Below, piece by piece: positions 1 to 8,487 of a stretch of 59,811 bases of DNA. Under the pieces are notes generated by a model. It made no database searches. It worked only from the letters and a program-made list of their open reading frames with translations, and was not told the origin of the DNA. The translations under genes were made by a program, and so were the position numbers. Origin of the DNA: an uncultured Bacteroides sp. (GTDB lineage Bacteria; Bacteroidota; Bacteroidia; Bacteroidales; Bacteroidaceae); assembly GCA_949292025.1 (NCBI GenBank), contig CASEYC010000087.1:1-59811 (forward strand), written 5' to 3'. The stretch's first letter is position 1. Every line of letters starts with the position of its first letter.

Positions 1-70
1 CTGTATCTTTTTGAAGTTGGTTTCTCTGAAATCTTTCATATACGTTGTGCATTAAAATCGGTTTGGGTTA

Positions 71-100
71 CAAAGATAAGTGATGGATACCGTTTTCAAA
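71..100 (-). promoter_or_regulatory. Bacteroidota-type promoter reading leftwards
   Basis: On the minus strand TATCTTTG (78-71) fits the -7 consensus TAnnTTTG and a TTTG (100-97) lies 18 bases upstream as the -33 element. It would drive a gene whose start is to the left of base 1. Bases 1-70 and 101-240 show no supported gene. Confidence 0.6.
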
Positions 101-241
101 GCAAACAAAAGCAGGAGAAAGGAAGAAATATGCAGCATCTTCGTTAATAAAGCATAAATATAAGGTTGCTAAAACGGCGAAAGTACTCTTTCTTTTTCTT
201 TTCGTCAGGAAGTACACTTTTAGTACGCCCGATAAAAAGAG

Positions 242-275
242 AAACCCTTGATAATCAGTTGATTATCAAGGGTTT
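242..275 (-). terminator. Intrinsic terminator of the tRNA-Leu transcript
   Basis: A perfect 15-bp inverted repeat (arms 242-256 and 261-275, 4-base loop) lies just 3' of the tRNA on the minus strand. It is followed in that direction by CTCTTTTT. The long stem plus U-run is typical of Rho-independent termination. Confidence 0.85.
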
Positions 276-279
276 GAAG

Positions 280-363
280 TACCCAGACCCGGGGTCGAAC
301 CGGGATGGAAGTGAATCCACTGGTGTTTGAGACCAGCGCGTCTACCGATTCCGCCATCTGGGC
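280..363 (-). tRNA. tRNA-Leu (anticodon CAA)
   Basis: Read on the minus strand, an acceptor stem GCCCAGA pairs with TCTGGGT, with a D-arm GGCGGAATCGGTAGACGC, a long variable arm and a T-arm GGTTCGACCCC. The anticodon stem-loop CTGGT-CTCAAAC-ACCAG gives anticodon CAA, which reads UUG as leucine. The discriminator is A at 280 and CCA is not encoded. The long variable arm fits class II tRNA-Leu. A -7 element and a strong terminator bracket it, so it is a single-gene unit. Confidence 0.95.
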
Positions 364-386
364 AACTTGTTTTCTCAATTGCGGTG

Positions 387-394
387 CAAAGATA
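387..394 (-). promoter_or_regulatory. -7 element of the tRNA-Leu promoter
   Basis: TATCTTTG on the minus strand lies 23 bases upstream of the tRNA 5' end, a suitable distance for a short leader. An upstream TTG about 19 bases away could serve as the -33 element. Confidence 0.55.
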
Positions 395-520
395 CGGCTT
401 TTTTCTAAACCTACAATACTTTTCCTAAAAAAAGGCGAAAAAAATAAGAAAACAGTGGGGGAAGGTGGCTTTATAGGGGAAAATGTTGTACATTAGCCGA
501 AACTTTTAAAACTATATCGT

Positions 521-1606
521 ATGGCAGCCAATAAAGATAACTTTTGTGTAATCATGGGAGGGGGCGTAGGCAGCCGTTTCTGGCCGTTCAGCCGCAAGAC
601 CCTGCCCAAACAGTTCCTCGATTTCTTCGGGACGGGACGCTCATTGCTGCAGCAGACCTACGACCGGTTCAAGAAGGTGATACCGGAAGAGAACATCCTG
701 ATCGTGACCAACGACCTGTATGCCGACTTGGTGAAGGAGCAATTGCCCGAACTGGCTTCCGAGCAGATCCTGCTGGAGCCTACACGGCGCAACACTGCCC
801 CCTGCATAGCCTGGGCATCGTATCACATCCGGGCTTTGAACCCCAACGCCAATATCGTGGTGGCGCCTTCGGACCATCTGATCCTGAAAGAGGATGAGTT
901 CCTGACGGCCATCAGGAAGGGCTTGGAATTTGTGGCGCAATCCGAGAAACTCCTGACACTGGGCATCAAGCCGAACCGTCCGGAAACGGGATACGGATAC
1001 ATCCAGATTGACGAACCGGTGGGCGACAACTTCTACAAGGTGAAGACCTTCACGGAGAAACCGGAGTTGGAATTGGCCAAGGTATTCGTGGAAAGCGGCG
1101 AGTTCTACTGGAATTCGGGCCTCTTCATGTGGAATGTGAACACCATCATCAAGGCGGGCGAGCAACTGTTGCCCGAGGTGGCCGCCAAGTTCGAGCCGGG
1201 AGTGGGCATCTATGGCACGCCGGAAGAGAAACGCTACATCGACGAGCACTTCCCCGCCTGCCCCAACGTATCCATCGACTTCGGCATCATGGAGAAAGCG
1301 GACAACGTCTACGTGTCGCTGGGCGACTTTGGCTGGTCGGACCTGGGCACCTGGAGCTCGCTCTACGACCTGTCCGACAAAGACGAGGACGGGAACGTCA
1401 TCCTCAAATGCCAGTCGCTGCTCTACAACTGCCGAAACAATATCGTCACCCTGCCCAACAACAAGCTGGCCGTCATTGACGGGCTGGAGGGCTATCTGGT
1501 GGCGGAGTCGGACAACGTACTCCTCATCTGCAAGAAAGATGAAGAACATTCCATCCGCCGATACGTGAACGACACACAAATCAAGCTGGGCGAGGATTAC
1601 ATCTGA
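521..1606 (+). CDS. manC: Mannose-1-phosphate guanylyltransferase
   Basis: Makes GDP-mannose from mannose-1-phosphate and GTP in the cytoplasm, feeding capsule, O-antigen and GDP-fucose synthesis. The nucleotidyltransferase signature GGGVGSRFWPFSRKTLPKQF covers residues 13-32, and a sugar-binding FTEKP motif sits near residue 177. At 361 aa it is the short type with only the transferase domain; the cupin isomerase domain of bifunctional ManC/AlgA is absent, so phosphomannose isomerase must be encoded elsewhere. TACATTAG at 489-496 resembles a -7 element. It stands alone and ends at a strong terminator shared with the convergent HIT gene. Family assignment is firm; the exact sugar specificity is inferred. 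Confidence 0.92.
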   Translation: MAANKDNFCVIMGGGVGSRFWPFSRKTLPKQFLDFFGTGRSLLQQTYDRFKKVIPEENILIVTNDLYADLVKEQLPELASEQILLEPTRRNTAPCIAWASYHIRALNPNANIVVAPSDHLILKEDEFLTAIRKGLEFVAQSEKLLTLGIKPNRPETGYGYIQIDEPVGDNFYKVKTFTEKPELELAKVFVESGEFYWNSGLFMWNVNTIIKAGEQLLPEVAAKFEPGVGIYGTPEEKRYIDEHFPACPNVSIDFGIMEKADNVYVSLGDFGWSDLGTWSSLYDLSDKDEDGNVILKCQSLLYNCRNNIVTLPNNKLAVIDGLEGYLVAESDNVLLICKKDEEHSIRRYVNDTQIKLGEDYI

Positions 1607-1628
1607 CCCTTGCACGGCCAAACAGAAC

Positions 1629-1662
1629 GAGGCGCGGATTTCGTCATGCGAATCCGCGCCTC
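1629..1662. terminator. Terminator between convergent manC and HIT genes
   Basis: Arms GAGGCGCGGATTTCG (1629-1643) and CGAATCCGCGCCTC (1649-1662) form a long GC-rich stem followed by CACTTTTTT. It uses the same GCGCGGATT core as two other intergenic inverted repeats of this window (17895-17973 and 27413-27520), so it may be the compact member of that family. Confidence 0.85.
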
Positions 1663-1691
1663 ACTTTTTTCATCTCCTGCCTGACGGCTGC

Positions 1692-2081
1692 TCAGAGTTG
1701 CGCCCGGATGGCCTCGGCCACCGCCTTGAACTCCTCGTCCGCCAGTTGCAGCTTGGGATTGGAGAAGAGCATGTCCTTCTCGCTCTGCATGGGCACGAGG
1801 TGGATGTGCGCATGAGGCACCTCCAGCCCCAGGACGGCCATGCCCACCTTGCGGCAGGGGAATGCCTTGCCGATGGCCAGCGCCACCTTCTTGGCGAAGA
1901 CGTGCATGGCGGCCAAGTCTTCATCGCCCAGGTCGAAAATATAGTCTACTTCCTGCTTGGGCACCACCAAAGTATGGCCCTTCACCAGCGGGTTGATGTC
2001 CAGGAAGGCGAAAAACTTGTCATCCTCAGCCACTTTGTAGCAAGGAATCTCGCCTGCAATGATTCTGCTGAATATAGTCAT
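1692..2081 (-). CDS. HIT family nucleotide-binding protein
   Basis: A small cytoplasmic histidine-triad protein of 129 aa. The triad HAHIHLVPM at residues 90-98 fits HxHxHxx, where the middle His is the nucleophile towards the alpha-phosphate of nucleotide conjugates. Family members hydrolyse AMP-linked phosphoramidates or dinucleoside polyphosphates; the substrate here cannot be told. It starts 12 bases after the greA stop codon and is surely co-transcribed with it. The N-terminal IFSRIIAGEIPCYKV segment is typical of HINT-like proteins, which supports the chosen start. Confidence 0.9.
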   Translation of the reverse strand: MTIFSRIIAGEIPCYKVAEDDKFFAFLDINPLVKGHTLVVPKQEVDYIFDLGDEDLAAMHVFAKKVALAIGKAFPCRKVGMAVLGLEVPHAHIHLVPMQSEKDMLFSNPKLQLADEEFKAVAEAIRAQL

Positions 2082-2093
2082 ACGCGTATCGGT

Positions 2094-2558
2094 TTAGAAC
2101 GAGATGTTCAGTACTTCCAGTTTAATCATGCCTTGGGGCACCTTGATTTCGGCCACGTCGCCCACCTTCTTGCCCAGCAAGCCTTGCGCGATGGGGGTAT
2201 TGACGGAAATCTTGCCCTCCTTCAGGTTGGCCTCGCTTTCGGACACGATGGTGTAGGTCATCTTGGCGCCGTTCTTCACGTTCTTCAGCTCCACCTTGTT
2301 CAGGATTTGCACGGAGTCGGTCTTCAGCTTCGACTCGTCGATAATCTTTGCATCGGCAATCACGGCCTTCAGCTTGGCGATTTTGCCTTCCAGCAGGCCC
2401 TGCGCTTCTTTGGCGGCGTCATACTCCGCATTCTCGGACAGGTCGCCCTTGTCGCGCGCCTCGGCTATCGCCGCTATGATTTTGGGGCGTTCCACCGCCT
2501 CCAGGTGCTTCAATTCGGCTATCAGTTTGTTGTAGCCGTCTTCTGACATATAAGCCAT
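2094..2558 (-). CDS. greA: Transcription elongation factor GreA
   Basis: Rescues backtracked RNA polymerase by stimulating cleavage of the extruded transcript 3' end. The 154-aa length fits the family (about 158). The N-terminal coiled coil (to about residue 75) includes the GDLSENAEYDAAKEAQ segment, whose acidic residues at the finger tip act in the polymerase secondary channel, followed by the FKBP-like C-terminal domain. AGGAGG-like purines precede the ATG. It heads a two-gene unit with the HIT protein. The leader carries a strong intrinsic terminator between promoter and start codon, suggesting attenuation or a short leader RNA. Confidence 0.96.
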   Translation of the reverse strand: MAYMSEDGYNKLIAELKHLEAVERPKIIAAIAEARDKGDLSENAEYDAAKEAQGLLEGKIAKLKAVIADAKIIDESKLKTDSVQILNKVELKNVKNGAKMTYTIVSESEANLKEGKISVNTPIAQGLLGKKVGDVAEIKVPQGMIKLEVLNISF

Positions 2559-2651
2559 AGTTATTCCTCCTTAATGATTTTAATGTTTTACGTACATGAT
2601 GTTTTCCCCGCACGCCAGGCGGCTTGCGGCTTGCTTAAAAACAAAAAAGAA

Positions 2652-2676
2652 TTCCAACATGATGGTCATGCTGGAA
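2652..2676 (-). terminator. Terminator-like hairpin inside the greA leader
   Basis: Arms 2652-2662 and 2666-2676 form an 11-bp stem (one G-U pair) with a 3-base loop. On the minus strand it is followed by TTCTTTTTTGTTTTT. It lies about 20-45 bases downstream of the greA promoter and about 95 bases before the start codon, so it would stop most transcripts unless read through. Confidence 0.75.
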
Positions 2677-2698
2677 CCCTCTTTCCTTATTTCTGCTG

Positions 2699-2730
2699 CA
2701 AAGATAGGCTTTTAATCCATACGTGTCAAG
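2699..2730 (-). promoter_or_regulatory. greA promoter
   Basis: Minus-strand TATCTTTG (2706-2699) with CTTG (2730-2727) 20 bases upstream matches the -7/-33 layout of Bacteroidota housekeeping promoters. The transcript would begin near 2692 and include the leader terminator. Confidence 0.7.
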
Positions 2731-2784
2731 CAAAAACCGATGCTTTGTAACATATTTAAACTAAATATCCTAATTGCTAACCAT

Positions 2785-3942
2785 TTAGAGCAGCGCTTTC
2801 ACTTCTTTTTCCAAATCCTTGATGGTCTCGCTCCGGGAAACCAGCTCGTTGGCGCGGCTCACGAGGAAGAGCGTGGGCAGGTTCTGGACGTTGTAGGCGG
2901 TGGCGAAGCTGGAGTAGATGCCGTTGCCGTCGCGCACGCACACCCAGGGCAGGTTGTCCGCCGTGGTCTTCCAGTAGTGCTCGTCGGCGTCCAGCGACAC
3001 TTGGTAGATTTCCAATCCCTGCGAAGCATACTTGTCGTAGAGGTCGCGCAGCATATAGTTGTGCGAAGCCGACACGGCGCTCTGGTAGATGGTGAAGTCC
3101 ACGATGACCACCTTTCCCTTCAGGTCGGTCAGGCGATGCACATTGCCCTCCAGGTCGCGCAGGTTGATGTCAATCACGCCCGTTTCCTGCACCTCTACCT
3201 GCGGCGCTTCCGCCACCTGCCGGGGCTGCTGGGCGCGCGTGTTCTTCATCCCCTTGATGACGATGTTATACAGGTTCTTCGAGCGGTCGGCGTGCGGGTA
3301 GTGCTGGTTCAGGCTGGTGGCCACGGCCGCAAAACAGCGGATGTCGTCTTTGCTGTTCAGGGGGTCGAAGATGAGGTAGTTGTTCAACTTCTGGAAGAGG
3401 GCGAAGTAGGCTGCCGCCGTGTTGGGCGCGGAGAAGATATAGCCGATTTTCACCTCGTCCTTATACGCCTTGAGCAACACCGCCAGGCTGTCCTGGAAGT
3501 CGTCCACCCCGATGGTGCGGGCGTTCATGGCGGCGGTGAGGTCGTCCACGCGGTTTTGCAACCGGGCTTGCTTCAGCGTCAGTTCCTTGATTTTCTCGCA
3601 ATTGGCGGAGCCGGTCACGGCATATCCCGTGGCAAAGTCCTCGAAAGGCGCCTGCACCGTCACGGTCTCCGTGGAGTCGATGGACAGGTTGATGACCTTG
3701 TCTTCCACGCGCAGGCGGTAAAATTCGGGCGAAGCGGGCCGCTCGCCTTCGAACGTGAACGAGCCTCCCCCGTCCAGTTCAACGGAATCCATCGGCACGA
3801 TGCCTTCCAAGGCAGAAGCCTCCAGGTAAAGCATTTTTCCGTCCGCTCCCGTCACTTCGCCTTCTATCTTGAACTGGGACCCGGAGCTACAGGCACCCAA
3901 GGCGGCCACGACCAGCGCGGCACAAAGCATATTCTTTTTCAT
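2785..3942 (-). CDS. DUF4369/TlpA-like lipoprotein with degenerate thioredoxin domain
   Basis: Envelope lipoprotein of 385 aa: signal peptide with lipobox LGAC (Cys18), an N-terminal DUF4369-like beta domain (about 24-110), a helical linker, and a C-terminal AhpC/TlpA thioredoxin fold (about 255-385). The usual WCxxC motif is missing: residues 281-295 read VDFTIYQSAVSASHN where relatives have VDFWASWCGPC. The fold is otherwise kept, including the cis-proline loop NLPTLFL. It is therefore probably not a thiol oxidoreductase and may be a binding or scaffold protein. It is monocistronic; a -7-like TATCTTTG lies at 4168-4161 on the minus strand. Confidence 0.8.
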   Translation of the reverse strand: MKKNMLCAALVVAALGACSSGSQFKIEGEVTGADGKMLYLEASALEGIVPMDSVELDGGGSFTFEGERPASPEFYRLRVEDKVINLSIDSTETVTVQAPFEDFATGYAVTGSANCEKIKELTLKQARLQNRVDDLTAAMNARTIGVDDFQDSLAVLLKAYKDEVKIGYIFSAPNTAAAYFALFQKLNNYLIFDPLNSKDDIRCFAAVATSLNQHYPHADRSKNLYNIVIKGMKNTRAQQPRQVAEAPQVEVQETGVIDINLRDLEGNVHRLTDLKGKVVIVDFTIYQSAVSASHNYMLRDLYDKYASQGLEIYQVSLDADEHYWKTTADNLPWVCVRDGNGIYSSFATAYNVQNLPTLFLVSRANELVSRSETIKDLEKEVKALL

Positions 3943-3999
3943 TTTCCGGTTATAATATTAATCTTGATAATCAATCTGTTACAATCTCCCTGTTTACCC

Positions 4000-4071
4000 A
4001 TACCCCCGCCCGCGGGCGCAGGTACGCCTAAGCACGGGCGCAGATACCTCCGTCCGCGGGCGGGGATATGC
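4000..4071. repeat. GC-rich dispersed repeat, copy A
   Basis: A 72-bp element with inverted ends (CCCCGCC at left, GGCGGGGATATG at right). It contains the 20-mer GGTACGCCTAAGCACGGGCG (4021-4040), repeated identically at 30103-30122. A related reverse-oriented copy lies at 12279-12348. The element is far richer in GC than flanking non-coding DNA. Confidence 0.8.
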
Positions 4072-4284
4072 CTACCTTTCCCTCGCGGAAGCAACGCCTT
4101 CGCGAAGGAAAGACACGGCCTCCGCGAAACAAAGCCACGGCCTTCCCTGCGGACGCGGTGCAAAGATACGTCTTTTCGGGTTTAGTCAAAGCATTTTCCG
4201 CCGCTTTGCGCACGGAAATAGGGAAAAATTACGGATTTATATACTTTTTATTTCACTTACACGGTTTTACATAAATATAATGTG

Positions 4285-4292
4285 TATCTTTG
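4285..4292 (+). promoter_or_regulatory. -7 element of the pnp promoter
   Basis: TATCTTTG matches TAnnTTTG and lies 38 bases upstream of the chosen pnp ATG. The upstream AT-rich stretch has GTTTTAC in place of a perfect -33 TTTG. Confidence 0.6.
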
Positions 4293-4330
4293 CGCGAATT
4301 TTTAGAGAAAATAGAAACAACAGATTTTTT

Positions 4331-6499
4331 ATGATTAACCCCATTGTTAAGACAATCGAGCTGGCCGATGGCAGAACCATCACGCTCGAAACGGGAAAGC
4401 TGGCAAAACAGGCAGACGGCGCTGTGATGCTGCGCATGGGAAACACCATGCTGCTGGCTACTGTTTGTGCCGCAAAAGATGCAGTTCCCGGTACCGACTT
4501 CATGCCCTTGCAGGTAGAGTACAAAGAGAAGTATTCCGCATTCGGACGTTTCCCCGGCGGCTTCACCCGCCGCGAAGGCCGCGCATCGGACGCTGAAATC
4601 CTGACCTGCCGCCTGGTTGACCGCGCCTTGCGCCCCCTCTTCCCCGACAATTTCCACGCTGAAGTATATGTGAACATCATCCTCTTCTCCGCCGACGGCG
4701 TAGACATGCCGGACGCACTGGCCGGACTGGCCGCATCCGCCGCACTGGCCGTGAGCGACATCCCCTTCGGAGGACCCATCGCCGAGGTGCGCGTGGCCCG
4801 CATCGACGGACAATTCGTCATCAACCCCACCTTTGAACAATTGGAGAAGGCCGACATGGACCTGATGGTGGGCGCCACCTACGAGAACATCATGATGGTG
4901 GAAGGCGAAATGAAGGAAGTGTCCGAGCAAGACCTGCTGGCAGCCCTCAAGGTCGCCCACGAGGCCATCAAGCCCATGTGCAAGGCACAGATGGAGCTGG
5001 CCGAGGAAGTAGGCTCCACCGTGAAGCGCGAATACTGCCACGAGGTGAACGACGAAGACCTGCGCAAGGCCGTGCACGACGCCTGCTATGACAAGGCCTA
5101 CGCCATCGCCGCCAGCGGCAACCGCAACAAGCACGAGCGCGAAGATGCCTTCACCGCCATCCGCGAGGAGTTCAAGGCACAGTTCACCGAAGAGGAGCTG
5201 GAAGAAAAGGCACCGCTCATCGACCGCTACTACCACGACGTGGAGAAAGAGGCCATGCGCCGCTGCATCCTGGACGAAGGCAAGCGTCTGGACGGCCGCA
5301 AGACGACGGACATCCGTCCCATCTGGTGCGAGGTTTCTCCCCTGCCCGGCCCCCACGGCTCGGCCATCTTCACCCGCGGCGAGACGCAAGCCCTGGCCAC
5401 AGTGACGCTGGGCACGAAGGACGATGAGAAAATCGTGGACGACGTGCTGGTGCAAGGCAAGGAGCGTTTCCTGCTGCACTACAACTTCCCCCCGTTCTCC
5501 ACGGGCGAGGCGAAGGCACAGCGCGGCGTGGGCCGTCGTGAAATCGGCCACGGGCACCTGGCATGGCGCGCATTGAAGGGCCAGATTCCTGAAGGCTATC
5601 CCTACGTGGTGCGCGTGATGTCCGACATCCTGGAGTCCAACGGCTCCTCGTCCATGGCCACCGTATGTGCCGGCACGCTGGCGCTGATGGATGCGGGCGT
5701 GCAGATCAACAACCCCGTGTCCGGCATCGCCATGGGCCTCATCAAGAACGCAGGCGAAGACAAATATGCCGTCCTGTCCGACATCCTGGGCGATGAGGAC
5801 CACCTGGGCGACATGGACTTCAAGGTGACGGGCACCAAGAACGGCATCACCGCCACGCAGATGGACATCAAGGTGGATGGCTTGTCCTACGACATCCTGG
5901 AGAAGGCCCTGCTGCAAGCCAAGGAAGGCCGCGAGTACATCCTGGGCAAACTGACGGAGACAATGCCCGAGCCGCGCGCCGACCTGAAGCCGCACGCACC
6001 GCGCATCGAGACCATGACCATCCCGAAGGAGTTCATCGGCGCCGTGATTGGCCCGGGCGGAAAGATCATCCAGGGCATGGAGGAAGAGACGGGTGCCATC
6101 ATCAACATCGAGGAGGTGGGCAACGAAGGCCGCATCGAAATCGCAGGCACCAACAAGAAGTGCATTGATGACGCCATCCGCATGATCAAGGCCATCGTGG
6201 CCATCCCCGAAATCGGCGAGGTCTACCACGGCAAGATCCGCTCCATCATGCCCTACGGCGCGTTCGTGGAGTTCCTGCCGGGCAAGGACGGCCTGCTGCA
6301 CATCTCCGAGTTCGACTGGAAGCGCCTGGAGACGGTGGAAGAAGCCGGCTGGAAGGAAGGCGACGAAATAGACGTGAAGCTGCTGGACATCGACCCGAAG
6401 ACGGGCAAGTTCAAGCTGTCCCACAAGGTGCTGCTGCCCAAGCCGGAAGGCTATGCGGAGAAGCCTGAGCGCAAGGGGGGACGTCACGAGAAGCGATAA
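4331..6499 (+). CDS. pnp: Polyribonucleotide nucleotidyltransferase (PNPase)
   Basis: Phosphorolytic 3'-5' exoribonuclease central to mRNA turnover; trimeric and cytoplasmic. The 722 aa carry two RNase PH domains separated by a helical domain, then a KH domain with GPGGK near residue 574 and a C-terminal S1 domain (about 628-700, [21 protein letters not shown]). Start choice: an in-frame ATG at 4280 lies upstream of the likely transcription start, and [11 protein letters not shown] at 4331 matches the normal N-terminus. The gene is followed by an intrinsic terminator and stands alone. Confidence 0.97.
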   Translation: MINPIVKTIELADGRTITLETGKLAKQADGAVMLRMGNTMLLATVCAAKDAVPGTDFMPLQVEYKEKYSAFGRFPGGFTRREGRASDAEILTCRLVDRALRPLFPDNFHAEVYVNIILFSADGVDMPDALAGLAASAALAVSDIPFGGPIAEVRVARIDGQFVINPTFEQLEKADMDLMVGATYENIMMVEGEMKEVSEQDLLAALKVAHEAIKPMCKAQMELAEEVGSTVKREYCHEVNDEDLRKAVHDACYDKAYAIAASGNRNKHEREDAFTAIREEFKAQFTEEELEEKAPLIDRYYHDVEKEAMRRCILDEGKRLDGRKTTDIRPIWCEVSPLPGPHGSAIFTRGETQALATVTLGTKDDEKIVDDVLVQGKERFLLHYNFPPFSTGEAKAQRGVGRREIGHGHLAWRALKGQIPEGYPYVVRVMSDILESNGSSSMATVCAGTLALMDAGVQINNPVSGIAMGLIKNAGEDKYAVLSDILGDEDHLGDMDFKVTGTKNGITATQMDIKVDGLSYDILEKALLQAKEGREYILGKLTETMPEPRADLKPHAPRIETMTIPKEFIGAVIGPGGKIIQGMEEETGAIINIEEVGNEGRIEIAGTNKKCIDDAIRMIKAIVAIPEIGEVYHGKIRSIMPYGAFVEFLPGKDGLLHISEFDWKRLETVEEAGWKEGDEIDVKLLDIDPKTGKFKLSHKVLLPKPEGYAEKPERKGGRHEKR

Positions 6500-6529
6500 G
6501 CCGGGATTCCCCTGATTCATAGACATTGG

Positions 6530-6564
6530 AAAGCCGTTCATCCGCAATAAGGATGGGCGGCTTT
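6530..6564 (+). terminator. pnp terminator
   Basis: Arms AAAGCCGTTCATCC (6530-6543) and GGATGGGCGGCTTT (6551-6564) pair with two G-U wobbles around a 7-base loop. The descending arm overlaps the -33 element of the next promoter, so termination and initiation are packed together. Confidence 0.75.
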
Positions 6565-6594
6565 TGCTTATCTAATACTTATTTCGTACTTTTG
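6563..6594 (+). promoter_or_regulatory. fabG promoter
   Basis: TTTG (6563-6566) and TACTTTTG (6587-6594) are 20 bases apart, an excellent fit to the Bacteroidota -33/-7 consensus. It overlaps the pnp terminator. Confidence 0.75.
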
Positions 6595-6648
6595 CAGCCA
6601 CTTCCCGGAGACTTGAGATGAAGTCATCCGGGTTTCACAAACAAGACC

Positions 6649-7389
6649 ATGGCCAATATGAAGTATGCACTTGTAACCGGAGGTTCGCGCGGCTTGGGCA
6701 GGGCAGTCTGCCTGAAGGTCGCCCAAATGGGAATCCCCGTACTTATCAATTATCAGTCGAACGAGGCTGCCGCCCAGGAGGTGAAGGCGCTGGTGGAGGC
6801 GGAAGGCGTTTCGGCCGAACTGCTCCGCTTCGATGTCCGCGTGAAGCAGGAAGTGGACGATGCCTTGTCCCGCTGGGAAGAGGCGCATCCGGACGACTAC
6901 ATCGCCTACCTGGTGAACAATGCGGGCATCCGGCGCGACGGGATGCTGTTCATGATGCCGGAGCAGGATTGGCACGACGTGCTGGACATCACGCTGAACG
7001 GCTTCTACAATGTCACCACGCACCTCTTGCCCAAGATGATGATGCGCAAGCACGGGGGACGCATCGTGAACATGTCCTCCTTGTCGGGCCTGAAGGGACT
7101 GCCCGGACAGACCAACTACAGCGCGGCCAAGGCGGCCCTCATCGGTGCCACCAAGGCGTTGGCGCAGGAAGTGGCCCCGCGCGGCGTGACGGTCAACGCC
7201 ATTGCCCCCGGCTTCATCGAGACGGACATGACCAAGGACCTGCCACAGGACGAGTTGAAGAAGATGATTCCCGTGGGACGTTTCGGCCGTCCGGAGGAAG
7301 TGGCTGCCTTGACAGGTTTCCTGCTTTCGGACGAGGCCGCCTACATCACGGGCGAAGTGATTTCCATCAACGGGGGGTTGTACACCTAA
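6649..7389 (+). CDS. fabG: 3-oxoacyl-ACP reductase family SDR
   Basis: Short-chain dehydrogenase of 246 aa, most like FabG, the NADPH-dependent reductase of the fatty-acid elongation cycle. Visible: cofactor motif TGGSRGLG (10-17), NNAG, catalytic Ser in NMSSLSG, and the YxxxK pair in YSAAKAALIG near residue 157. A second ATG three codons downstream (MKYALVTGG) is an alternative start. It has its own promoter and is not clustered with acpP or fabF, so it may be a FabG paralogue acting in another acyl pathway. The fold is certain, the substrate less so. Confidence 0.88.
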   Translation: MANMKYALVTGGSRGLGRAVCLKVAQMGIPVLINYQSNEAAAQEVKALVEAEGVSAELLRFDVRVKQEVDDALSRWEEAHPDDYIAYLVNNAGIRRDGMLFMMPEQDWHDVLDITLNGFYNVTTHLLPKMMMRKHGGRIVNMSSLSGLKGLPGQTNYSAAKAALIGATKALAQEVAPRGVTVNAIAPGFIETDMTKDLPQDELKKMIPVGRFGRPEEVAALTGFLLSDEAAYITGEVISINGGLYT

Positions 7390-7400
7390 TTAATATAGAA

Positions 7401-7436
7401 TGTGGCAGAGACGAGGCACGCCATGTCTCTACCACA
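7401..7436. terminator. Hairpin between convergent fabG and thiL
   Basis: TGTGGCAGAGAC (7401-7412) pairs with GTCTCTACCACA (7425-7436) with one mismatch. It sits between two convergent stop codons and probably ends both transcripts; the U-run is weak. Confidence 0.55.
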
Positions 7437-7448
7437 ATTCTTCATGCT

Positions 7449-8480
7449 TCACTCCCCCAAATGGTTCCACCCCTGCGCCTTCAGCTCAAACTCCTGGCCG
7501 TCGCGGGTGATGAGGGCGCAGCCCAGTTCCGGCTTGGTGATATGCCCGATGAGCTTCACACCCTCCATCTCTGCCACCTTCTCGTGGTCGGCAATGGGCA
7601 CGGTGAACAGCAGTTCGTAGTCCTCGCCGCCGTTTAGGGCGCAGGTGGTGACGTTCATGTTCAGTTCCTCCGCCATCACGGCTGTCTGGTAATCCAGGGG
7701 GATATGCTCCTCGTAAATCCGGCAGCCCACCTTGCTCTGCGTGCAGATGTGCAGCAGTTCTGACGACAAGCCGTCCGAAATGTCCATCATCGCCGTAGGC
7801 TGTACGCCTGCCTCGCGCAATTTTTGGATGATGTCCCGGCGCGCCTCCGGCTTCAACTGACGTTCCAGCAAATATTCCCGCCCGGCAAAATCCGGCTGCA
7901 CATCGCCATCGGCGTCCTTCAATGCCAGTTTCTCACGCTCCAACAGTTGCAGACCCATGTAGGCCGCGCCCAAGTCGCCACTGACGCAGACGAGGTCCGT
8001 CTCGTGCGCGCCGTTCCGATAGACCGCTTTGCCCCGCTCCACGTCGCCGATACAGGTGATGCTGATGGTCAGTCCCGTCAAGGACGAGGTGGTGTCCCCA
8101 CCCACGATATCCACGCCATATTCCTCGCACGCCAGGCGGATGCCCGTATACAGAGCCTCCATGTCCTCCACAGAGAAGCGTTTGGACAGGCCCAACGACA
8201 CGGTGATTTGCCTCGGCGTGCCGTTCATAGCATAGATGTCCGAGAAGTTCACCACGGCCGACTTGTAGCCCAGGTGCTTCAGCGGCACGTAGGTCAGGTC
8301 GAAGTGAACGCCCTCCAGCAGCAGGTCGGTAGTTATCAGCACTTCGCGGTCCGCAGGATAGGACAGCACGGCAGCATCATCGCCCACGCCATATTTGCTT
8401 GATTCGTTCTTCAGTTCAATCCCCTCGGTGAGGTGGCGGATCAGGCCGAACTCGCCGAGAGTGGCTATTTCTGTCCTCAT
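7449..8480 (-). CDS. thiL: Thiamine-monophosphate kinase
   Basis: Phosphorylates thiamine monophosphate to the active cofactor thiamine diphosphate using ATP. The 343-aa protein has the AIR-synthase/PurM-like fold: GVGDDAAVL near the N-terminus, ITTDLLLEGVHFDL, the metal-binding VGGDTTSS segment and MDISDGLSSEL. It is the last gene of the minus operon sppA-lpxK-PNP-thiL, 7 bases after the PNP stop codon. No other thiamine gene is nearby, so its place here is probably positional rather than functional. Confidence 0.95.
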   Translation of the reverse strand: MRTEIATLGEFGLIRHLTEGIELKNESSKYGVGDDAAVLSYPADREVLITTDLLLEGVHFDLTYVPLKHLGYKSAVVNFSDIYAMNGTPRQITVSLGLSKRFSVEDMEALYTGIRLACEEYGVDIVGGDTTSSLTGLTISITCIGDVERGKAVYRNGAHETDLVCVSGDLGAAYMGLQLLEREKLALKDADGDVQPDFAGREYLLERQLKPEARRDIIQKLREAGVQPTAMMDISDGLSSELLHICTQSKVGCRIYEEHIPLDYQTAVMAEELNMNVTTCALNGGEDYELLFTVPIADHEKVAEMEGVKLIGHITKPELGCALITRDGQEFELKAQGWNHLGE

Positions 8481-8487
8481 ATCTTTA

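Larger units (their letters stand above)
3943..4330. other. Divergent intergenic region before pnp
   Basis: This 388-base gap holds no gene. It contains a GC-rich dispersed repeat (4000-4071), a leftward -7 element (4168-4161) and the rightward pnp promoter (4285-4292). The rest is unassigned. Confidence 0.6.

Noticed and set aside
305-496. 63-codon open frame overlapping tRNA-Leu
   Set aside because: It reads through the tRNA and promoter and resembles no known protein.
641-1621. Long open frame antisense to manC
   Set aside because: It is a shadow of the GC-rich manC coding strand; it lacks recognisable domains and a ribosome site.
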